DNA from: Devosia rhizoryzae | Lineage (GTDB): Bacteria; Pseudomonadota; Alphaproteobacteria; Rhizobiales; Devosiaceae | Assembly (NCBI RefSeq): GCF_016698665.1 | Contig: NZ_CP068046.1 | Location: 2,542,001 to 2,606,000, forward strand | DNA: 64,000 nt | Direction of reading: 5' to 3' | Notes under the pieces: model-generated | The model's database searches: none | What the model was told of the DNA's origin: nothing | The model's input: the letters and a program-made list of their open reading frames with translations, nothing else | Shown here: positions 43,088-51,766 of the stretch, in pieces | Layout: the number at the start of each line of letters is the position of its first letter | Position numbering within the stretch: position 1 is the stretch's first letter | Program-made: the position numbers and the translations under genes

Positions 43088-44594
43088 GGCTAGTCACCTT
43101 ATGCTGGCCGGCGATTTCGGCGAGAAGCTGGGTGACATCGACATTGCTGTTGCGATGTTCACCGACGATCGTGTGTTCGCTCATGACCAGGATACGGTCG
43201 GCGATCTCGAAGGCCTCGTCGATCTCGGTCAGGAAAACGAGGGTGGCGCGTTCATTGGCGGAGGCCCGAAGCTTGTTGCCGATGTCGCGGCGGGCCGCGA
43301 TGTCGACGCCCTGGAAGGGCTCGTCGAGAATAAGCAGCTCCGCCTTCTGGCTCATCCAGCGCGCGACCATGACCTTTTGCTGGTTGCCGCCCGACAGGGT
43401 CGACATCTCGTCCCGCTCAGTGCGGCAAACGATGCCCAGTTCGGCAACCTGCTGGCGCGCCCGCAACCGCTCGGCGCCACGATTTGACACTGAATAGGGC
43501 GAGAAGCGGCGCAGAAATGGGAGCGAGATGTTCTCGTAGATGTTGAAATCGGGGACGATGCCGCTGTCGGAGCGATCCTTGGCCACGAGGAACACGCCGG
43601 CGCCGATCGCCTGGTGCGTCGAGCGCGGCGCGTAGGGCTGCCCGTTCAGCTGCATCTGGCCGGAGATGGGTTTGCGGGCACCGAACAGGGTCTCCGCCAG
43701 CACAGTCTTGCCGACCCCGACAAGCCCGGTGATCGCAACCACCTCGCCACGCCGCAGATTGAGAGAAAGGGGTTTTGCGCCCGATGCGATCTGAAGGTTC
43801 TGGGCGGTAAAGACTGTTTCGCCACCCTCGCTGACAGCGAGATCACCGCGGCCGACGCGACGGCCGAGCATGGCGTTCACTGCGCCTTCGTAGTCGAGCT
43901 CCGGGCCCTCAAAAACCCCGGATATGCGACCGTCGCGCAGCGTCACGATTTTGTCGGCGAGCCGCCGGATGTCGGACATGCGGTGGGAGATATAGAGGAT
44001 GGCAACGCCGCGCGTCTTCAGGCGGTCGACCAGCGCGAACAAGCGATCAGCTTCGGCGCTCGACAGTGACGACGTCGGTTCGTCGAGGATCAGCACCTGA
44101 GGCTCGCGCGACATGGCGCGCGCAATCGCCACCATTTGCCGGTCGGCAAGCGAGAGGTCGTTGATATTGGCTCGAAGATCGAAGGAGAGGCCCATCCGGT
44201 CCGCCACTTCGCGTGCTTCGCCATAAACACCGCGGCGGTTGAAGAACCAGCGGGCGCCTTTTCCACTCAGGCGGTCGAGCGTCAGGTTGGTCGCCACGTC
44301 GAGATCGGCGACGACGCCGTCATTGATGTTCTGATGGACCGTGACAACCCCGGCCCGCATCGCCCCGGCTGGCGTGGATGGATCGTAGCTCTGGCCGGCA
44401 AGCGTCATGGTGCCGGCGTCACGGCTGTATACGCCACTGACGATGCGCACCAGCGTGGACTTGCCGGCGCCATTTGCACCCATAAGAACCGTCACGGAAC
44501 CGGCGTGCAGATCCAGATCGACACCATCCAGAACCCGGATCGTGCCGAAGGATTTGCGCAGCCCCTCCACGCGGAACATGGCTTCCTCGACCAT
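43080..44594 (-). CDS. Sugar ABC transporter ATP-binding protein (RbsA type)
   Basis: 504 residues with two ABC domains. Domain 1: Walker A GANGAGKST, signature LSLADRQ, Walker B VLILDEPTSSL. Domain 2: Walker A GLVGVGKT (lysine kept), signature LSGGNQQK, Walker B LLILDEPFQGVD. Powers uptake through the RbsC-type permease next to it. It starts the minus-strand importer operon, with GGGAGGAA before the ATG, and is divergent from the kinase operon across an intergenic region carrying a candidate operator. Confidence 0.92.
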   Translation of the reverse strand: MVEEAMFRVEGLRKSFGTIRVLDGVDLDLHAGSVTVLMGANGAGKSTLVRIVSGVYSRDAGTMTLAGQSYDPSTPAGAMRAGVVTVHQNINDGVVADLDVATNLTLDRLSGKGARWFFNRRGVYGEAREVADRMGLSFDLRANINDLSLADRQMVAIARAMSREPQVLILDEPTSSLSSAEADRLFALVDRLKTRGVAILYISHRMSDIRRLADKIVTLRDGRISGVFEGPELDYEGAVNAMLGRRVGRGDLAVSEGGETVFTAQNLQIASGAKPLSLNLRRGEVVAITGLVGVGKTVLAETLFGARKPISGQMQLNGQPYAPRSTHQAIGAGVFLVAKDRSDSGIVPDFNIYENISLPFLRRFSPYSVSNRGAERLRARQQVAELGIVCRTERDEMSTLSGGNQQKVMVARWMSQKAELLILDEPFQGVDIAARRDIGNKLRASANERATLVFLTEIDEAFEIADRILVMSEHTIVGEHRNSNVDVTQLLAEIAGQHKVTSLD

Positions 44595-44638
44595 GTATTC
44601 CTCCCAATGTGGTCAGCCTATTCGTCCAGATCATCAAA

Positions 44639-44662
44639 TGTCAAGCGCATTGACAATTGACA
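44639..44662. promoter_or_regulatory. Candidate operator/divergent promoter elements
   Basis: TGTCAA-GCGCA-TTGACA (44639-44655) is a perfect 6-base inverted repeat, followed by a direct extra TTGACA (44657-44662). It lies between the divergent importer and kinase operons. Each arm also reads as a -35 box on its own strand, so it may be a dual promoter core rather than, or as well as, a SorC-type operator. A related dyad precedes the regulator gene. Confidence 0.55.
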
Positions 44663-44733
44663 GAAAAGCCTCGTACCAAGACACGAGGCCACAGGAGAGC
44701 GACCCAAGATCGCCCATGGTCGCGAGGAGAAAA

Positions 44734-45996
44734 ATGGCTGACTTTGCTGGCTTTGAACCCCTGAACGCCAAGACCTTGCCGCAGCGGCTGGGCCAGCTAC
44801 CGGCGCTGCTCGACACCGCCGGTGGTCCTGCCGAGAACTGGCAGGTGCGCGAGGTCGGCGACGGCAATCTGAACCTGGTTTTCATCGTCGAGGGCAGCGC
44901 GGGCACCGTCATCGTCAAGCAGGCCCTGCCCTATGTCCGCCTTGTCGGCGACAGCTGGCCGCTGCCGCTCAAGCGCAGTTTCTTCGAGCACAAGGCTTTG
45001 ACCCGCCAGGAGGAACGCGACCCCGGCAGCGTGCCGCGCATTCTCCATTTCGATGGCGAGCAGGCCATCATCGTCATGGAATTTTTGACGCCGCACGTCA
45101 TCTTGCGCCGCGCCTTCATCGATGGAAGGCAGATGCCGCGTGCCTCGCGCGATCTTGGCCTATTCCTCGCGCGCACGCTGTTCCGCGGCTCGGACCTGGC
45201 CATGCCGCCGCGTGAGCGCAAGGAAGAGTTGGCGGTCTTCGCCGACAATGTCGAACTCTGCGACATTACCGAGAACCTCGTTTTCTCGGATCCCTATTTC
45301 GACGCCAAGCTCAACCGCCATACCAGCCCCGAGCTCGATGGCATCGTCGCCCAGCTGCGCGCCGATCGCGACGTCAAGGTCGAGGCACAGGTGATGAAGC
45401 ACCTCTTCGCCAACAAGAACGAAACCCTTCTGCATGGCGATTTGCACACCGGCTCGGTTATGGTCACCGAAACCGAAACCCGCGTCATCGACCCTGAATT
45501 TGCCTTCTATGGCCCCATGGCCTTCGACGTGGGCGTTCTGCTTTCCAACTTCTGGATGAGTTATTTTTCGCAATCCGGCCACGGCGAACGCGGTGCGATG
45601 CAGGCCTATTTGCTGAATGGGGTCGACGAAATCTGGACCACCTTCCGCGCCGAATTCAGCCGGCTCTGGCGCGGTGAGCGAAATGGCATCCTTTATCAGC
45701 GCACGCTGTTCGAAGATCAGGGCGATCACCTGGGGTCCGAACAGGCGCTTTCTCGCGTGCTGGCCGAGATATGGACCGATGCCCTTGGCTTTGCCGGTTG
45801 CGAGATGCACCGCCGCATCCTCGGCCTCGCCCACAATGCCGATTTCGAAACCATCGACGATAGTGCCGTCCGTGCCCGCTGCGAGACCAAAGCGCTCAAA
45901 CTTGGCCGCCAATTGCTCGTGGGCCGCCGGCATATCCACAGTGTGAGCGAGGTCAACGATCTTGCCGAACAGCTTGAAAAGGAGATCGTCCGGTGA
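44734..45996 (+). CDS. mtnK: MtnK-like pentose kinase
   Basis: 420 residues, the usual length of S-methyl-5-thioribose kinase, of the APH/protein-kinase-like fold. Motifs: glycine-rich [10 protein letters not shown] (41-50), catalytic [10 protein letters not shown] (232-241, Asp236), metal-binding [10 protein letters not shown] (252-261, Asp253). MtnK phosphorylates C1 of 5-methylthioribose; related kinases act on 5-deoxyribose. No nucleosidase is nearby, and an ABC importer is, so a free imported sugar is the likely substrate. Start chosen at the ATG with GAGGAG upstream. First gene of a five-gene operon. Confidence 0.88.
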   Translation: MADFAGFEPLNAKTLPQRLGQLPALLDTAGGPAENWQVREVGDGNLNLVFIVEGSAGTVIVKQALPYVRLVGDSWPLPLKRSFFEHKALTRQEERDPGSVPRILHFDGEQAIIVMEFLTPHVILRRAFIDGRQMPRASRDLGLFLARTLFRGSDLAMPPRERKEELAVFADNVELCDITENLVFSDPYFDAKLNRHTSPELDGIVAQLRADRDVKVEAQVMKHLFANKNETLLHGDLHTGSVMVTETETRVIDPEFAFYGPMAFDVGVLLSNFWMSYFSQSGHGERGAMQAYLLNGVDEIWTTFRAEFSRLWRGERNGILYQRTLFEDQGDHLGSEQALSRVLAEIWTDALGFAGCEMHRRILGLAHNADFETIDDSAVRARCETKALKLGRQLLVGRRHIHSVSEVNDLAEQLEKEIVR

Positions 45997-47093
45997 AGGT
46001 TGGCGGTCAACATTATCACACGATCTGGCTCAACGAAGATGGGCGCTCGGTCGACATTATCGACCAACGCTGGCTGCCGCATGAGTTTCGCGTCGTTACA
46101 CTTAAGACCGTCGACGACTTCGCGCGCGCCATCCGCGAAATGTGGGTACGCGGCGCGCCGCTGATCGGGGTCACTGCAGCCTATGGCGTCGCCATCGCCA
46201 TGACCGAGGATCCCAGCGACGCCGGCCTCGACCAGACCTGGGACGTGCTGCACGAGACGCGGCCGACCGCAATCAACCTGCGCTGGGCGCTGGATGATAT
46301 GCGCACGCTTCTGCGCAGCATGCCCGAAGCGCAGCGCGCCGAGGCGGCTTACAAGCGCGCAGCCGCGATTGCCGAAGAAGATGTGGAGCTTAACCGCTCC
46401 ATCGGCCGTAACGGGCTCGAAATTATCCGCGAAATTGCCAAGCGCAAGAAGCCGGGCGAGCGCGTCAATATCCTCACCCACTGCAATGCCGGCTGGCTGG
46501 CAACCGTCGACTACGGCACCGCAACGGCGCCGATTTACCTTGCGACCGAAGAAGGCATTCCGATCCACGTCTATGTCGACGAAACGCGTCCCCGCAACCA
46601 GGGCGCCCAGCTTACAGCCTGGGAGCTTGACGGGCATGGCGTGCCCCATACGCTGATCGTTGATAATGCCGGCGGTCACCTGATGCAGCATGGCGATGTC
46701 GACATGGTCATCGTCGGCACCGACCGCACCACCGCCAATGGCGATGTGTGCAACAAGATCGGGACCTACCTCAAAGCCTTGGCGGCCAAGGACAACAATG
46801 TCCCCTTCTACGTCGCCCTGCCCTCCCCGACGATCGACTGGACGGTCAAGGACGGTGTCAAGGAAATCCCGATCGAGGAACGCAGCGGCGACGAAGTCAC
46901 CTTCGTCCAGGGCCGCGGCATGGATGGCGCCATCATGACGGTGCGCCTCTCGCCCGAGGGCAGCCCGGCTGCAAATCCTGCCTTTGACGTCACCCCTGCC
47001 CGGCTCATTACTGGCCTCATCACCGAGCGCGGCGTGTCCGAAGCGACGCCAGAAGCGCTGCGCACCATGTTCCCCGAGCGGGCGCTGCCATGA
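45993..47093 (+). CDS. mtnA: MtnA-like ribose-1-phosphate isomerase
   Basis: 366 residues of the eIF2B-like MtnA family, which converts 5-methylthioribose-1-phosphate (or 5-deoxyribose-1-phosphate) to the ketose 1-phosphate. [13 protein letters not shown] (53-65), catalytic Cys164 in [15 protein letters not shown], and Asp244 in [19 protein letters not shown] are present, as is IPIEER near the C-terminus. The GTG start overlaps the kinase stop (GTGA) with an AAGGAG ribosome site. The kinase-isomerase pair is the strongest pointer to a 5-substituted ribose substrate. Confidence 0.9.
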   Translation: MKVGGQHYHTIWLNEDGRSVDIIDQRWLPHEFRVVTLKTVDDFARAIREMWVRGAPLIGVTAAYGVAIAMTEDPSDAGLDQTWDVLHETRPTAINLRWALDDMRTLLRSMPEAQRAEAAYKRAAAIAEEDVELNRSIGRNGLEIIREIAKRKKPGERVNILTHCNAGWLATVDYGTATAPIYLATEEGIPIHVYVDETRPRNQGAQLTAWELDGHGVPHTLIVDNAGGHLMQHGDVDMVIVGTDRTTANGDVCNKIGTYLKALAAKDNNVPFYVALPSPTIDWTVKDGVKEIPIEERSGDEVTFVQGRGMDGAIMTVRLSPEGSPAANPAFDVTPARLITGLITERGVSEATPEALRTMFPERALP

Positions 47094-48016
47094 CCATCAC
47101 CAACCGTCAGTCCACTGAGGACGTGGCAGCCGGCATCCGCCGCCGGGTGTTTCTCCACACGATGCGCAACAATGGCGGCTATCTGAGCCAGGCCTGCTCC
47201 GCCGCCGAAACGTTGGCTCTGCTCTATAACGAAGTGCTGGACTTGGGCGAGCCGACCCTCCCCAAAGTGCCGCTGCCTTTTGCCGGCGTGCCGTCCGCCA
47301 GCAATCCGGACGCATTTACCGGCGCCGGTTACCATGGCCCATTCTCGCCTGAATATGACCGCTTCATCATCTCGCCGGCGCATTATGCCCTCGTGATCTA
47401 TTCGGCTTTGATCCAGATGGGCCGCATGGGCGAGGACGCGCTCGACTATTTCAACAAGGACGGTTCGTCGGTTGAAATGATCGGCGCAGAGCACAGTCCG
47501 GGCATGGAAGTCACCACCGGATCACTGGCACAGGGCCTCTCCATGGCCTCGGGCCTGGCCTGGGCCCGCAAGCGCCGCGGCGAAACCGGCAAGGTCTGGG
47601 TCTATATGTCGGACGGCGAATTCCAGGAGGGTCAGACCTGGGAATGCCTGGCGGCCATGAGCTTTCACGGCATCGACAATGTGCGGGTCATCGTCGACGT
47701 CAACCGCCAGCAATGCGACGGCGCCATGTCTTCGGTGCTCGACCTCGGCGACCTGCCCGCGCGCGTCGCCGCCTTCGGCGCCACGACCCGCTCGGTCGAT
47801 GGTCACGATCTCGATGCCTTGCGCGACGCTGCCAACAGCGCCGAGCCCGGCAAGCCGCTGGTGATTCTCGCTAATACATCGCCCTTCCAAGGGATGCCGT
47901 TTCTCGAACGCCGCTTTCCGCGTCTTCATTACGTGCGCTTCAAGAGCAAGGACGAGCGCGAAGAAATGAAGGTGGCCATTGCCGAAGAGCTCGGCCTCGA
48001 ACTCGAAAGCATCTGA
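47090..48016 (+). CDS. Split transketolase, N-terminal subunit
   Basis: 308 residues covering the thiamine-diphosphate-binding half of transketolase. [14 protein letters not shown] ... VDVN (about 166-205, the GDG...N motif written here with Ser for the first Gly) binds ThDP/Mg2+, and [19 protein letters not shown] and [20 protein letters not shown] are family hallmarks. ATGA overlap with the isomerase gene. The C-terminal half is encoded by the next gene. Similar two-subunit transketolases serve D-apulose-4-phosphate metabolism; the substrate here is unknown. Confidence 0.86.
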   Translation: MTITNRQSTEDVAAGIRRRVFLHTMRNNGGYLSQACSAAETLALLYNEVLDLGEPTLPKVPLPFAGVPSASNPDAFTGAGYHGPFSPEYDRFIISPAHYALVIYSALIQMGRMGEDALDYFNKDGSSVEMIGAEHSPGMEVTTGSLAQGLSMASGLAWARKRRGETGKVWVYMSDGEFQEGQTWECLAAMSFHGIDNVRVIVDVNRQQCDGAMSSVLDLGDLPARVAAFGATTRSVDGHDLDALRDAANSAEPGKPLVILANTSPFQGMPFLERRFPRLHYVRFKSKDEREEMKVAIAEELGLELESI

Positions 48017-48023
48017 GCCGATC

Positions 48024-49025
48024 ATGGTTGAAATCGTCAATCGCCCCTATGGCAAGGCTTTCGAAGCTTTCGCCCCCAGCCGTCCGGACGTGCTGTGCCT
48101 TTCAGCAGACCTCACCTCGTCCTGCGAAGTCGATGGCTTCCGCGACCGCTATCCCGACCAGTTCCTTTCCCTGGGGATGGCCGAGCAGAACATGATGAGC
48201 TTTGCCGGCGGGCTCGCCATGCAGGGTTTCCGTCCGTTCCTTCATACTTTTGCAGTGTTTCTCTACCGGCGGCCCTATGATCAGCTGATCAACTCGATCG
48301 CATACCCGAACCGCAAGGTGCGGCTGATGGGGTTCCTGCCCGGTATCACGACGCCTGGCGGCATTACCCACCAGGCCATCGAAGATATCGCGGTGATGCG
48401 TGCGATCCCCAATATGACCATTCTCGAAACCGGCGATGCCACGGAGGTGGAGACCGTGCTTGAAGTGGCCGACGAGATCGACGGACCCGTTTATGTCCGT
48501 GTGTTGCGCGGGGAAGTGCCGAGGCTCTTCGCGACGCCGTTCGCCTTCAACAAAGTTCGTACGGTATCGGAAGGCGATGACGTCCTTGTGGTCACCTCGG
48601 GCGTCTGCACCGAAGAAGCGATGCGCGCCGCCAAGCCGCTACAGGATCGCGGCGTCGGTATCCACCACCTCCATGCCTCGACGCTCAAACCCTTCGACCG
48701 CGACACTCTGATTGCTGCCGCGCGCGGCAAGAAGGGAGTGGTCACGCTGGAGAACCACACGATCAATGGCGGCCTGGGTTCGCTGGTCGCGGAAATACTC
48801 GCCGAGGAGGGCATCGGCTTAAAACTGCGACGGCTGGGCCTGGACGATACTTTTGCCCATGGTGCGTCCAAGCCATACCTGATGAAGAAGTATGGTCTTG
48901 ATGCTTCGGCGCTGGTTACGGCGATTGAAGGCCTCTTGGGCCGGCAGCTCGATGTAGCGGAGACTGAACTGGCAGGGGTGCGTCTCGATACGGTCCACTC
49001 GGCACAAAAGGCCGAAGCGCTCTGA
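48024..49025 (+). CDS. Split transketolase, C-terminal subunit
   Basis: 333 residues comprising the pyrimidine-binding and C-terminal transketolase domains. LSADLTSSCEVDGFRDRYPDQFLSLGMAEQNMMSFAGGLA contains the conserved Glu that activates ThDP. VRLMGFLPGITTPGGITHQAIEDIAVMR and HASTLKPFDRDTLIAAARGKKGVVTLE are typical. It starts 7 nt after the N-terminal subunit; the longer frame starting at 47979 overlaps that gene and is not needed. Together the two subunits make one active enzyme. Confidence 0.87.
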   Translation: MVEIVNRPYGKAFEAFAPSRPDVLCLSADLTSSCEVDGFRDRYPDQFLSLGMAEQNMMSFAGGLAMQGFRPFLHTFAVFLYRRPYDQLINSIAYPNRKVRLMGFLPGITTPGGITHQAIEDIAVMRAIPNMTILETGDATEVETVLEVADEIDGPVYVRVLRGEVPRLFATPFAFNKVRTVSEGDDVLVVTSGVCTEEAMRAAKPLQDRGVGIHHLHASTLKPFDRDTLIAAARGKKGVVTLENHTINGGLGSLVAEILAEEGIGLKLRRLGLDDTFAHGASKPYLMKKYGLDASALVTAIEGLLGRQLDVAETELAGVRLDTVHSAQKAEAL

Positions 49026-50143
49026 TGGCACGTTTCTCCGTCACCTACTGGCTTGACGCTCCGAACGCCGATGAAGCACGGCAACGCGCAAGCGACATAG
49101 CGCTCGAACAAACGGTCGAGATCCCGCGCGACATCGTTCCCGCGGGCTATGTCGAGGACGAAATCCTGGGGCGCGTCGAAGATGTTCGACCGGGCACCGA
49201 CGAGCGCGGCGGCTTTCTTGCGGAGGTCTCCTACAGCGACGACGATGTGGGCGGCGATTTCCTCCAGCTGCTCAACGTCGTTTTCGGCAATTCCGCGCTC
49301 AAGACGGCAACACGCGTCGAGGCGATGACGCTGACCGACGCAATCGGGGCGATCTGCCCCGGACCACGGTACGGAAGCGAAGGCCTGCGGCTGCGCACCG
49401 GCCGGTCGACAGGTCCGATCCTGATGTCGGCGATCAAGCCCGTCGGGCTTCGGACGCGGGAACTTGCGGACCTTGCGCACCAGTTCGCCCTGGGCGGTAT
49501 GGACATGATCAAGGACGATCACGGCCTCGCCAACCAGCATACATCGCCTTTCTCGGAACGGCTCAACGCCTGCGTGGACGCGGTCGGCGAGGCAAATGCA
49601 AAGAGTGGCTTCAACACCGTTTATGTCCCCAACATCACGGGCCCCGCGAACCAGATCCTTGATCACGCTTTCGAGGCGCAGGAGGCTGGCGCAGGCGCGG
49701 TCATGCTGGCCCCTGCGCTGGTGGGCTTGGACGTGGCCCGAACGCTTTCGGCCGATCCCGCTTTTGCCTTGCCCATCGTTTCACACCCTACGTTTGGCGG
49801 CGCCAATGTCATTACGCCGACCACCGGATTTTCGCATGGCTACTATTTCGGGCTGCTGTCGCGATTGATGGGCGTTGACGCCGTCGTCTACCCAAATTTT
49901 GGTGGGCGCTTCGGCTTCAGTGAGGCGGAGTGCCGCTCCATTGCGGATCACTGCAGCATGCCCTTCGGCAACCTCAAGGCAATTCTTCCTGCCCCGGGTG
50001 GCGGCATGAAGCTCGAAAGCGTTCCGGCCATGCGCGAGGTCTATGGCGACGACGTTATCTACCTGGTGGGTGGCGCGCTTTTGCGGGAGAAGGTCGACCT
50101 GCCCGGAGCGTGCCGACGCCTGATCGATGCCGTTCGCCGCTAA
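49025..50143 (+). CDS. RuBisCO-like protein (form IV)
   Basis: 372 residues with the RuBisCO large-subunit fold. SAIKPVGLRTREL (Lys138, equal to the KPK lysine of RuBisCO) and GGMDMIKDDHGLANQ (Lys163, Asp164, Asp165) mark the active site; His166 stands where RuBisCO has Glu. GGRFGFSEAEC and GGGMKLESVPAMREVYGDDVIYLVGGALL follow. Such divergence means CO2 fixation is not expected. Known RuBisCO-like proteins are enolases, isomerases, or decarboxylases/transcarboxylases on sugar phosphates. The start overlaps the transketolase stop (TGATG). Confidence 0.88.
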   Translation: MARFSVTYWLDAPNADEARQRASDIALEQTVEIPRDIVPAGYVEDEILGRVEDVRPGTDERGGFLAEVSYSDDDVGGDFLQLLNVVFGNSALKTATRVEAMTLTDAIGAICPGPRYGSEGLRLRTGRSTGPILMSAIKPVGLRTRELADLAHQFALGGMDMIKDDHGLANQHTSPFSERLNACVDAVGEANAKSGFNTVYVPNITGPANQILDHAFEAQEAGAGAVMLAPALVGLDVARTLSADPAFALPIVSHPTFGGANVITPTTGFSHGYYFGLLSRLMGVDAVVYPNFGGRFGFSEAECRSIADHCSMPFGNLKAILPAPGGGMKLESVPAMREVYGDDVIYLVGGALLREKVDLPGACRRLIDAVRR

Positions 50144-50207
50144 GGCAGCCAGAGGAATGATCCCCCGCCTGCAAGGCGAATTCATGCAGGGTGCCAGGAC
50201 ACGATGC

Positions 50208-50933
50208 TCAGCTCGCTGCCACCAGCGCTTGAGTATAGGCATCTGCGATCTGGCCCGAGCGGAGCTGTTCGCGGGTGAGGACTTCCACCATCTCCGCATT
50301 GCGCAGCACCATCAGGCGTTCGCACATATAGGAAACGACGGCGAGGTCATGGCTGACGATCACGAAGGTGAGGCCAAGCTCGCGCCGGAGGCGATTGAGA
50401 AGGTTGAGGATTTCGGCCTGAATCGAGACGTCGAGGGCGGAGGTAGGCTCATCGAGCAACAGCACGCGCGGCGATAGTGCCAAAGCGCGGGCGATGGCGA
50501 CGCGCTGCCGCTGGCCGCCGGAAAGCTCGTGCGGGTAGCGGAACTGGAAAGCGGCAGGAAGGCCGATGAGGTCGAGCAGTTCGGCAGCGCGGCGCTGCGG
50601 GTTGTCGATGCCATTGATGATCATCGGCTCGGCGATCTGGTGGCCGATGACATAGCGCGGATGGAGCGAAGCGTAGGGGTCCTGGAACACCATCTGCACC
50701 ACGCGCGCGAGCTGCTTGCGCTCGGTCTTGTGGGGATCAAGGCCGGCAACGCTGATGCTACCGGACCAGTCCGGAACGAGGCCGACGACCGTGCGCAGGA
50801 TAGTGGATTTTCCCGATCCGCTTTCGCCAACGAGGCCGAAGCTCTCGCCTTCGGCAACGCTGAAGGACACGTTCTTGACCACGGCATTGCCGCCATAGCG
50901 GACGGTGAGGTTATCGATGCCGATCATGCTCAT
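50208..50933 (-). CDS. Peptide-type ABC transporter ATP-binding protein (DppF type)
   Basis: 241 residues with one ABC domain: Walker A GESGSGKST, Q-loop MVFQDPYASLHPRYV, signature LSGGQRQR, Walker B VLLLDEPTSALD. Last gene of a five-gene importer operon for peptides, opines or metal chelates. The ATG at 50933 overlaps the stop of the DppD-type gene (ATGA). It lacks the long oligopeptide C-terminal extension and ends TQALVAAS. Confidence 0.9.
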   Translation of the reverse strand: MSMIGIDNLTVRYGGNAVVKNVSFSVAEGESFGLVGESGSGKSTILRTVVGLVPDWSGSISVAGLDPHKTERKQLARVVQMVFQDPYASLHPRYVIGHQIAEPMIINGIDNPQRRAAELLDLIGLPAAFQFRYPHELSGGQRQRVAIARALALSPRVLLLDEPTSALDVSIQAEILNLLNRLRRELGLTFVIVSHDLAVVSYMCERLMVLRNAEMVEVLTREQLRSGQIADAYTQALVAAS

Positions 50934-51766
50934 GCCCAGCTGGCCTCGCGCTGGAGGGTGGGCAATGGCTCGAGCGGCCCGTTGATCTCGGGGAGGCACG
51001 ACAAAAGTCCCCGCGTATAGGGGTGCGTCGCCTCGTGAAGGCGCTTGGCCTCGATGGTTTCGACGATGCGGCCGGCATACATGACGATGACACGGTCGCA
51101 GAATTTGGACACGAGCTTGAGGTCATGGCTGATAAAGATCAGCCCCATGCCGCGGCGGGTGACCAGTTCGTCGAGGATGGACATGACCTGCATGCGGACG
51201 CTGACATCGAGCGCCGATGTGGGTTCGTCAGCGATCAGGAGGTCGGGTTCGCGCACCACCATCATGGCGATCATGACGCGCTGGCCCATGCCGCCGGAGA
51301 GCTCGTGCGGGTAGAGCTGGGCGACGCGCTCGGCCTCGCGGATATGGACCTGTTCCAGCATCTCGATGGCCTTACGATGGGCGTCGCGGCGGCTGATGCC
51401 GCGGTCGCCGATGCGGATGGCTTCAATGATCTGGTCGCCGACGCGCATCACCGGGTTGAGCGAAAATTTGGGATCCTGGAGGATCATGCCCATGCGGCCA
51501 CCGCGTAGCGCGCGGCGCGTTCGGGGTGAGGCTTTTGTCAGATCGATGCTATCAAAAACGAGCTTATCTGCGCTCATTTTCGCATAGGGCGGCAACACGC
51601 CGAGCAGCGAGCGGCCGGTGAGGCTTTTTCCCGAACCACTCTCGCCGACGATGCCGAGTTTTTCGCGGCCGAGGGTGAAGGACACACCGCGCACGGCGTC
51701 CTTGAGTTCGCCCTCGTCATTGCGGAAGGCGACATGGAGGTTTTCGATTTCGACCAGATTGCTCAA
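50930..51766 (-). CDS. Peptide-type ABC transporter ATP-binding protein (DppD type)
   Basis: 278 residues: Walker A GESGSGKSL, Q-loop MILQDPKFSLNPVMRVG, signature LSGGMGQR, Walker B LLIADEPTSALD, and the C-terminal ATHPYTRGLLSCLP of peptide importers. Start is TTG at 51766, overlapping the DppC stop by 4 nt (TTGA) with GAGG upstream; no ATG is near the domain start. It works with the DppF-type ATPase. Confidence 0.9.
   Translation of the reverse strand: MSNLVEIENLHVAFRNDEGELKDAVRGVSFTLGREKLGIVGESGSGKSLTGRSLLGVLPPYAKMSADKLVFDSIDLTKASPRTRRALRGGRMGMILQDPKFSLNPVMRVGDQIIEAIRIGDRGISRRDAHRKAIEMLEQVHIREAERVAQLYPHELSGGMGQRVMIAMMVVREPDLLIADEPTSALDVSVRMQVMSILDELVTRRGMGLIFISHDLKLVSKFCDRVIVMYAGRIVETIEAKRLHEATHPYTRGLLSCLPEINGPLEPLPTLQREASWA

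Noticed and set aside
44734..47093. Housekeeping methionine salvage
   Set aside because: MtnK and MtnA look genuine, but no nucleosidase, dioxygenase or dehydratase of that pathway is present, and an importer and regulator are; kept only as a possible overlapping function.
49025..50143. Carbon fixation by RuBisCO
   Set aside because: No small subunit or phosphoribulokinase; form IV length and His in place of the active-site Glu.
37440..50207. Direct repeat of the tRNA-Gly 3' end marking an island
   Set aside because: No second copy of the tRNA end was seen near the far side of the cluster.
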